A stretch of 31,543 nt of DNA from a virus. Under the pieces are notes generated by a model. The model made no database searches. It was not told the DNA's origin and worked only from the letters and a program-made list of their open reading frames with translations. Below are positions 21,323-26,972 of the stretch, in pieces (the first letter of the stretch is position 1; every line of letters starts with the position of its first letter). Location: the IMG/VR virus record IMGVR_UViG_3300048003_000310, positions 1-31,543 of that record; one strand, given 5' to 3'. Position numbers and translations under genes: made by a program.

Positions 21323-21949
21323 ATGATCAGTCCACTTGAAAAATTAAGACAGTGGCAACAACAGGGAGGTTATAGCCAGCAACAGATTGCCGATTCCATT
21401 AGATGGGACAGGTCGAAAGTCAGTCGAGTACTACAAGGAAAGCAGCATGACAGTCTGTTAAACCTGGGAGTCGAGATCGCTAAACACTATGGATTGGAAG
21501 AAGGATGGTTGCTTGATCGAAGTGATCAGGAAGTGATCAGAGACGATAACTATCGTTTGATCCGAAAATTTGATACAGAAGCGTCAGGAGGAGCAGGAAC
21601 TTTGACTACGGAAGAAAACGGAGAGCAGATCCAAGTGATTACCGAGTGGCTACCGAAGTTGCCAGATCAGAGCCTAGCCTTTATCACGGTAGTCGGTGAC
21701 AGTATGAGTCCATTGATGGGATCGGGAGATACGATCCTGGTTCATATGAACAGTGGCTTCCTCGGTGATGGTGTCTACGTTCTGAGACTCTGGGAGTCTC
21801 TCCATGTCAAACGAGTTCAACGGGTAGCCCAGGACGAATACCGGATCGTTTCCGATAACCCGATCTACAAAGACCTGACGATTACGGCTGATGATAGTGA
21901 TGGGTTCCAAATTGTTGGAAGAGTTGTTCGATTAGTAAAGGCGCTATGA
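21323..21949 (+). CDS. CI/LexA-like S24 self-cleaving repressor
   Basis: This 208-aa protein has an N-terminal HTH (about 17-40, 'YSQQQIADSIRWDRSKVSRV') and a C-terminal S24 peptidase-like domain. The Ala91-Gly92 cleavage site is in 'EASGGAGTL', the nucleophile is S127 in 'VGDSMSPLMGSGD', and the general base is K163 in 'LHVKRVQR'. The spacing matches LexA/CI. It should keep the lytic operons silent and be cleaved upon RecA activation, so the prophage is SOS-inducible (inference from family). A cluster of TGATC(A/G) boxes lies inside the gene at 21514-21539. Its stop overlaps the integrase start as ATGA. Confidence 0.9.
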   Translation: MISPLEKLRQWQQQGGYSQQQIADSIRWDRSKVSRVLQGKQHDSLLNLGVEIAKHYGLEEGWLLDRSDQEVIRDDNYRLIRKFDTEASGGAGTLTTEENGEQIQVITEWLPKLPDQSLAFITVVGDSMSPLMGSGDTILVHMNSGFLGDGVYVLRLWESLHVKRVQRVAQDEYRIVSDNPIYKDLTITADDSDGFQIVGRVVRLVKAL

Positions 21950-22896
21950 TTGATCAATATTTGGACTACCTGCGGACCTATCGTTCTCAAAGGACTGTTG
22001 ATACCTATCGACCACAGTTAGCCCGGTGGCAAGCGTTCTGGAGATCCGATTCCATCAACTACGAGACTTTCAAGAACTACGTGGATCACCTCCGTTCCGA
22101 AGGACTATCCGATGGTTCGATCAATTCCCATCTGCGGTCTCTCAAAGCTTATCTGAACTGGTGTCATAAATACCTCGGTCATCCGAAGTATCATGTACCA
22201 ATGTTGAAAGTGAATAGAAAGATCCCCCAGGTCTGGACTAGTCATCAGTTAGAGATCATGGAAACGATTCTCAATCACCGAGCACAGAGATCCAGAAGAT
22301 ACCAGATTCTTCGGAGAACCCATTACATGCTGCGGTATACCGGAATGAGAGCAGGAGAGGTCTTTCATTTAAACTGGATGGATATCGGATCTGGAATCCG
22401 TATCGTGGCAAAGGACGATTGGACAACGAAGAATAAACAGGATTCGATTCTACCGATTCATCCAAAGCTACTGGAGTTTTTACAGATCGAGAAACATGAG
22501 GGGGAAACTAATTACCTAGATCATCATTTCAAGGAACTGAGTCACTTAACGTATTCGATGAGAAAGTTTCAGAAATCCATTGACTTAGATGGACCGAAAC
22601 CACTCCATGGCTATAGAGCCTCTGTCGCTACCGAACTATTATCGGGAAAGATGAACCCAATACACGTGCAACATCTGCTACGACATGAACGGATTTCGAC
22701 TACAGAACTCTATCTGAATACGACCCATTTGCCGCTACAAGAATTGGTGAATTCGTTAGGAATTAACAGAGAGGATACAGAGGATGTTACAAATGATACG
22801 TGGTGGCCAGAGCGGGAATCGAACCTGCGACACACGGATTTTCAGTCGTTGGAAGAAAAGATAGATAAACTGTTACGAATAGTACAGAAAGACTAG
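21946..22896 (+). CDS. int: Tyrosine integrase with attP in its 3' end
   Basis: This 316-aa recombinase has an N-terminal SAM-like core-binding domain (about 1-90) and a catalytic domain with R135 ('YTGMRAGEVF'), a Lys near 162-164, H221-x-x-R224 ('LHGYRAS'), H247 ('LLRHERIST') and nucleophile Y256 ('ELYLNTT'). Residues 286-301 (WWPERESNLRHTDFQS) are encoded by the tRNA-Phe-like attP core, and the last 15 residues lie beyond it. Recombination at attP would therefore swap the C-terminal codons. It is cotranscribed with the repressor (ATGA overlap). The stop overlaps the convergent endolysin stop as CTAG, with no terminator between. Confidence 0.92.
   Translation: MIDQYLDYLRTYRSQRTVDTYRPQLARWQAFWRSDSINYETFKNYVDHLRSEGLSDGSINSHLRSLKAYLNWCHKYLGHPKYHVPMLKVNRKIPQVWTSHQLEIMETILNHRAQRSRRYQILRRTHYMLRYTGMRAGEVFHLNWMDIGSGIRIVAKDDWTTKNKQDSILPIHPKLLEFLQIEKHEGETNYLDHHFKELSHLTYSMRKFQKSIDLDGPKPLHGYRASVATELLSGKMNPIHVQHLLRHERISTTELYLNTTHLPLQELVNSLGINREDTEDVTNDTWWPERESNLRHTDFQSLEEKIDKLLRIVQKD
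22801..22847 (-). other. attP: attP core: 3' half of tRNA-Phe(GAA)
   Basis: On the minus strand these 47 nt read as a tRNA from position 30 to the CCA end: anticodon loop CTGAAAA (GAA, Phe), TCCGT, GTGTC, T-arm with TTCGATT loop, acceptor TCTGGCC, discriminator A and CCA. The 5' half is absent, and pairing fails beyond the last two anticodon-stem bases, so this is not a working tRNA but the identity block by which the phage rebuilds a host tRNA on integration. The T stem has one A-C mismatch, so the block may differ from the host at a base. Confidence 0.85.
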
Positions 22897-23276
22897 TAAG
22901 ACCAGATCCAAGGACGGGGAGATTTGGCAGTATTGTTTAAATCGTCACAGTGGAGGAATCTATTGGTTCTCGGTCCTTTCATTTTAAATCCGAGTCCGGT
23001 CATTCCGTACTTCAGACAAAGTTTCATTAACTCGTAGGCTTCCTGACCAAAAATCTGAATGTCTACTGCTCTTCCTGTTGTATGTGGACCTGTACTTCCT
23101 GTGGATGAAATCTCTGAGTTATATCGAGGGCAACGATACGCTGAAGTAATGATCATCGGCTGCTGAAATTCATCACGAATCAACTGTAGTTTTTCCATAA
23201 AAGCTACGTTCATCTGGTTTCCACCACAGCAACTACAACTAAGTTCTCGGTGTTTAAAGTTCCGGGTCTCAATCAT
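22893..23276 (-). CDS. Peptidase M15-type endolysin
   Basis: This 127-aa protein is a D,D-carboxypeptidase/endopeptidase of the M15 (VanY/M15_3) type: 'MIITSAYRCPRYN' (41-53), 'GPHTTGRAVDI' (63-73) with zinc ligands H65 and D72, and 'RFLHCDD' (106-112) with H109. It cuts peptidoglycan cross-bridges for host lysis. No signal peptide is present, so it needs the holin-like proteins encoded just upstream. It starts ATG overlapping the small membrane gene as ATGA. A CSCC cluster near residue 14 is a small oddity. Confidence 0.88.
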   Translation of the reverse strand: MIETRNFKHRELSCSCCGGNQMNVAFMEKLQLIRDEFQQPMIITSAYRCPRYNSEISSTGSTGPHTTGRAVDIQIFGQEAYELMKLCLKYGMTGLGFKMKGPRTNRFLHCDDLNNTAKSPRPWIWSY

Positions 23277-23392
23277 TTCTTCATCCGTTTAAACATTTTG
23301 ACTCCGAAGACGAGTCCTGCTGGTGCGCCAAGGGCAACGAGACCCATTTCCAGGAATCCGGTATCGAGTGCTAGATTGAATAGTTCTTCCAT
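23273..23392 (-). CDS. Small one-helix membrane protein of lysis cassette
   Basis: This 39-aa product (MEELFNLALDTGFLEMGLVA, then a hydrophobic 'LGAPAGLVFGV' and a KMFKRMKK end) has one predicted membrane segment and a basic tail. AAGGAG lies upstream of its ATG, which overlaps the previous stop as TAATG; its own stop overlaps the endolysin start. Size and place suggest a holin or anti-holin helper. Confidence 0.72.
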   Translation of the reverse strand: MEELFNLALDTGFLEMGLVALGAPAGLVFGVKMFKRMKK

Positions 23393-23703
23393 TACATCTC
23401 CTTGATTTTGCCAGCACAGACTTTAGCAAAGTACAGACTCCGTTCCTCTCGTTCCTGATCGCTGAGAGACATGACTTCTGTCTGGGTATATTGCTCTCTA
23501 AATTTATCGATCACACAACTACAATTCTGTGATGCTAACGAAAATGAATAGGTCCACGGAACTCCTCGTTGTTGAAACGTAGGAATCAATCGGTTTGTAC
23601 AGTTGCCTGTCCACATAAAAAGATAGTGCGTTCGGTAGTCGAGTTCTTCGTGAGCTTGGACTGTAGTCCCAAAAAAAATCAGTGAGAGGAGTAGGAGTCT
23701 CAC
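23392..23703 (-). CDS. Secreted Cys-rich protein of lysis cassette
   Basis: Start is GTG at 23701-23703, overlapping the previous stop as GTGA. The 103-aa product has a clear signal peptide (MRLLLLSLIFFGTTVQA, cleavage after VQA-17) and four cysteines in the mature part (C35, C61, C63, C96), which could form two disulphides in the periplasm. No lipobox is seen, so it is not an Rz1-type lipoprotein. Placed between the holin-like gene and endolysin, it may assist lysis or block superinfection; I do not recognise the family. Confidence 0.68.
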   Translation of the reverse strand: MRLLLLSLIFFGTTVQAHEELDYRTHYLFMWTGNCTNRLIPTFQQRGVPWTYSFSLASQNCSCVIDKFREQYTQTEVMSLSDQEREERSLYFAKVCAGKIKEM

Positions 23704-23987
23704 CGAGAACCTTTATTGATGGACTCTTCTAGTTTTGTAATTGCAATCTTCATTTCCAAAAGAGTGCTGTTGGTTTCTTTCAAGACCCCAGTAAGTGCCT
23801 GATTGGACTCCTTCATCAACGTTCGTAATTCTTGGTCCGCAAGGTCATCCTTGGTCAACCATTGGTTCCGTTCCCGTTCAAACCCTTTGAGGAGATAAAC
23901 CACCAGCCAAGCTGAGAACGCTAAAGCAGCAGTAACTACTCCGACCTCGTTGATAATCTGTACTATCCCTGTTGCTTCTGCTGGCAT
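23700..23987 (-). CDS. Holin-like protein, one TM plus coiled coil
   Basis: This 95-aa protein has one membrane helix at about residues 14-34 ('VVTAALAFSAWLVVYLLKGF'), then RERNQW and a long coiled coil to the C-terminus. This resembles BhlA/UviB-like small holins, or an inner-membrane spanin. It is first in the lysis cassette. Which of holin or i-spanin it is cannot be settled from sequence alone. Confidence 0.65.
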   Translation of the reverse strand: MPAEATGIVQIINEVGVVTAALAFSAWLVVYLLKGFERERNQWLTKDDLADQELRTLMKESNQALTGVLKETNSTLLEMKIAITKLEESINKGSR

Positions 23988-24002
23988 TGCTCGGCCTATC
24001 TT

Positions 24003-24284
24003 TTACGGTTTTGGAAACTGGTTTTTAATGGTTTTTATTTCTGCTTTCCAAGCATCGATCCCCTGGTGATAAATCGTATCAAGCTGGTCTTGCCAGGATG
24101 GGTATGCTGCGGCTCTATCACGTTGGTATTGATTGGAATCGTATTCTGCTTGGAGTTCTGCGATCTTGGCATTTATTGCTTCTTCTGTCGGTAACTGCTG
24201 ATTTTGCAGAGTCGTAACATTTCCGTCTGCATCAATGGCTACTGGCCCACATCCTAATGCGTTTATTGCTAATAGTTTGTTCAT
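24003..24284 (-). CDS. Tail-fibre-locus protein with RAAAYPSWQDQLD motif
   Basis: This 93-aa protein has a variable N-terminal strand region and the conserved C-terminal block 'RDRAAAYPSWQDQLDTIYH' then 'DAWKAEIKTIKNQFPKP'. I recognise this block as common at the ends of marine and other tailed-phage fibre or chaperone-like proteins; its function is not proven. It is coupled to the upstream fibre-associated gene by ATGA. A fibre assembly or tip role is inferred. Confidence 0.72.
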   Translation of the reverse strand: MNKLLAINALGCGPVAIDADGNVTTLQNQQLPTEEAINAKIAELQAEYDSNQYQRDRAAAYPSWQDQLDTIYHQGIDAWKAEIKTIKNQFPKP

Positions 24285-24886
24285 CCTGCAATCTCCGTAA
24301 GTTTGAATACCGCAGTCGCAGCACCAACATAATAAGCGCTTGCTCCTAGTGATTGAGCCTGCCCATGATTAGTATGAGTATTTATATATATACTAGTGGT
24401 ATACGAATTTGTTACCCATAAATAATATGTTTTAGAAGTTGTTGAAGTGATATTTGCGTCATACGCTAGAAAACTAAAATGATCACCATGAATAGTTGAA
24501 AGAGCATAGGGCATAGACCCTTTAGTAAAGTTGGTAAGTGTGCTTCCTTCGACTCCTATTTTATTACCCGATAAAGTTGAAGATGATGTTGCCCAAGTCA
24601 TACCCACACTTAAATTTTGTTGGTAATCAACCTGCAGACTTGACTCAATTAAAACAGTTGAGTTTGTATTTTGTAGATCATTGTCGAACGAGATATTAAT
24701 GCCTGTGTATGTGTCCCCTTGTGTATCAAAACCACCTCTTGCTGTACTATCTTTAATTATTTTTGTTTGTACAACCATTCCAGATGGATAAACTACTGAA
24801 CTGCCTAATGTCGCATTATTGACGGTAATCGTTCCGCCTGACTCACTAGCAAAGCTAGTCCCGTTAAGTTGTATCTGTCCTGCCAT
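24281..24886 (-). CDS. Fibre-associated, AT-rich receptor-binding-type protein
   Basis: This 201-aa protein begins 'MAGQIQLNGTSFASESGGTI' with 'YPSGMVVQTKIIKD' at about 33-46, a start seen in small fibre or fibre-tip proteins of marine phages. The rest is Ser/Thr/Asn-rich beta structure. Its DNA is visibly more AT-rich than its neighbours (for example around 24370-24440), suggesting recent exchange, as is usual for host-range modules. It begins just after the tail fibre stop. Confidence 0.6.
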   Translation of the reverse strand: MAGQIQLNGTSFASESGGTITVNNATLGSSVVYPSGMVVQTKIIKDSTARGGFDTQGDTYTGINISFDNDLQNTNSTVLIESSLQVDYQQNLSVGMTWATSSSTLSGNKIGVEGSTLTNFTKGSMPYALSTIHGDHFSFLAYDANITSTTSKTYYLWVTNSYTTSIYINTHTNHGQAQSLGASAYYVGAATAVFKLTEIAG

Positions 24887-24887
24887 T

Positions 24888-26972
24888 TTAACCTACTACG
24901 TTAAGGATTCCTGTTACGTTCAGCGCACCTGCTGAAGTAAAATTCGCATAACCATGACTAATAACTAAATATCCAGCCATCGTCCCACTACCTGAAAAGG
25001 CTGTGTTCCCGACATACATTCGGTTCATTCCTGCACTAATCGCTAGTGAATCGGAAACGGTTGAAGAATGTTCGATATAACTGCTTCCAGAGCCTGGACC
25101 ACCAGCCTGATCCTGAAACTCTAGTGCAGATCCTCCGGAGTTGACTGCAAGCACTTGATTTGCTGATCCGAGTGACGTGAGTCCTGTCCCTCCTAGAGAA
25201 ACTGGAACTGTACCTGCTGTGATTTGTTGACCGGACAAACTTAGATAGTTGTTGGCAACTGTGGCTAACGTCACATTTGTGGAGTTGTCGGTCCCACTAG
25301 CATCAACCCCTAGAGCAGTTCTGGCAGTAGAAGCCGTAGTACTCCCGGTCCCCCCAAGAGCCACAGGGACTGTTCCTGAAGTAATTTCCTGTCCTGAGAT
25401 TGTTAAATAATTAGAAGAAACGGTTGCTAGCGTGACATTCGTTGAATTATCAGTGCCACTTGGGTCGACTCCAAGTGCTGTCCTGGCTGCTGATGCTGTG
25501 GTACTTCCTGTTCCACCGAGTGCTACAGGGACCGTACCTGCTGTAATCGATTGACCGGAAATCGTTAGATAATTAGACGCAACAGAAGCTAATGTAACAT
25601 CTGTGGAATTATCGGTTCCTGCCGGGTCTACCCCTAATGCGGATCTTGCAGCACTTGCTGTAGTTGACCCCGTACCTCCCAAAGAAACCGGAACAGTTCC
25701 AGCCGTAATCGCTTGTCCGGACAAAGAAAGATAATTAGAAGACACAGTAGCCAGAGTGACATCTGTACTATTGTCTGTTCCAGCCGCATCAACTCCCAAA
25801 GCTGCCCTAGCAGCACTTGCTGAAGTACCCCCAGTACCTCCATTAGCAACAGGCAATGCGCCCGTGACATCAGTGGTCAGATCAATAGCGTTTCGGGTAA
25901 TCGTCTGACCAGAAATGGTCAAATAGTCTAGAGAACCAGCAAGAGTTACGTTTGTGGAATTGTCTGTTCCTGCTACATCGACCCCTAATGCAGTCCTTGC
26001 TGCCGAAGCACTGGTTGCTCCAGTACCACCGAGAACCACCGGAACCGTTCCTGCCGTGATAACTTGATTAGATATTGTTAAATAATTGGAGCTAACCGAA
26101 GCTAACGAAGTCGTGACAGGTTCAAAGGAAGATCCACTGTAGTATTTTAGTATTGAAGCAGAGGTGTCGTACCAGAGATCTCCTTGATCTGGTGTCCCGG
26201 TATATGGATTAGAACTTCCTGTTTTGTATTGACCCTGGAAGGAAGCTAGGGCTGTCTCTGCATTCGTTTCTGCTGTCTCTGCTCCGGTCTTAGCTGTCTC
26301 TGCTGCAGTTTTTAAAGTGCGGACAGTTTCAACGTCAACAAGTAATTCAAATTTATTAGTATCAGTTAAAGAACTACCTACTGCAGCATCCGCTTTGGTA
26401 AAATAGACATTGTCATTCGATGAATCCCGGACCAGATCTCTGACTACAAATGCTGCACTGGTCGTGGTCCCACTGTTGCCCCGAAATGTCCCAATCTCTT
26501 GTGTCGTAACAAATGATCCTGTGCTGTCGAAAGCCAGTAGTTTCCCAGCTAAATCCGTGGTTCCTGCTGCTAATTTGAGCGATGTGGTTTCTGCTTCATT
26601 GACGGTCTCATCAAAGCCAACGGATTTATCAGCTAGGTTTTTTACCTGCTGACACATCATCGTGAGTTTATCGAAGGCGGATTCTAAAGTCTCAGCATCC
26701 AGAATATCGTTGTTGGCGTAGTCTACACTCTGAAGAAAATCCGTCTCTCGGATAAACGAAACAATCACACCTGAGCTTGGAGCAGTCCCGAAGGTTACCG
26801 TTCCTGTGCTATCTGGGTCCGTAAGCGTATAGTGGGTAGTGATCGTCTGTAAAGCCCCATTCAGATAAACTTTGACCTGAGATTTTTCGGTGTACGGGAA
26901 GCTGACAGTAAAGGCAGTTGTCGAATTGTTACCAGTATACTGAACTTGATTTCTTAAAACCGAGACTGTCAT
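24888..26972 (-). CDS. Tail fibre protein with T7-type N-terminus and six repeats
   Basis: This 694-aa protein starts with the T7 gp17-like domain that docks to the tail: 'YTGNNSTTAFTVSFPY' (12-27), 'VKVYLNGALQTITTHYTL' (33-50), 'IVSFIRETDFLQSVDY' (about 70-85), then 'LTMMCQQVKNLADKS'. A coiled-coil-like Ala/Glu/Thr stretch is near 220-245. From about 290 to 610, six repeats of about 52 residues (core LGGTGxTxASAARxALGVD, GTDNSTxVTL) form the shaft. A short unique tip ends GILNVVG. Its ATG overlaps the internal virion gene stop as ATGA. Confidence 0.88.
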   Translation of the reverse strand: MTVSVLRNQVQYTGNNSTTAFTVSFPYTEKSQVKVYLNGALQTITTHYTLTDPDSTGTVTFGTAPSSGVIVSFIRETDFLQSVDYANNDILDAETLESAFDKLTMMCQQVKNLADKSVGFDETVNEAETTSLKLAAGTTDLAGKLLAFDSTGSFVTTQEIGTFRGNSGTTTSAAFVVRDLVRDSSNDNVYFTKADAAVGSSLTDTNKFELLVDVETVRTLKTAAETAKTGAETAETNAETALASFQGQYKTGSSNPYTGTPDQGDLWYDTSASILKYYSGSSFEPVTTSLASVSSNYLTISNQVITAGTVPVVLGGTGATSASAARTALGVDVAGTDNSTNVTLAGSLDYLTISGQTITRNAIDLTTDVTGALPVANGGTGGTSASAARAALGVDAAGTDNSTDVTLATVSSNYLSLSGQAITAGTVPVSLGGTGSTTASAARSALGVDPAGTDNSTDVTLASVASNYLTISGQSITAGTVPVALGGTGSTTASAARTALGVDPSGTDNSTNVTLATVSSNYLTISGQEITSGTVPVALGGTGSTTASTARTALGVDASGTDNSTNVTLATVANNYLSLSGQQITAGTVPVSLGGTGLTSLGSANQVLAVNSGGSALEFQDQAGGPGSGSSYIEHSSTVSDSLAISAGMNRMYVGNTAFSGSGTMAGYLVISHGYANFTSAGALNVTGILNVVG
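25140..26100 (-). repeat. Six-fold coding repeat in tail fibre shaft
   Basis: Six units of about 150-190 nt encode near-identical protein repeats around LGGTG, SAARxALGVD and GTDNST. Codon choice differs from unit to unit, so the DNA is much less alike than the protein. Unit two has an insertion replacing the usual ITAGTVPV stretch with 'ITRNAIDLTTDVTGALPV'. Confidence 0.85.

Noticed and set aside
22800-22850. A tRNA-Phe gene
   Set aside because: Only the 3' half from the anticodon loop to CCA is present; the D arm and 5' acceptor are missing, and the sequence lies inside the integrase frame. It is an attachment core.
25140-26100. CRISPR-like or tandem DNA repeats
   Set aside because: The units are too long, diverge at the DNA level and encode a continuous protein repeat.
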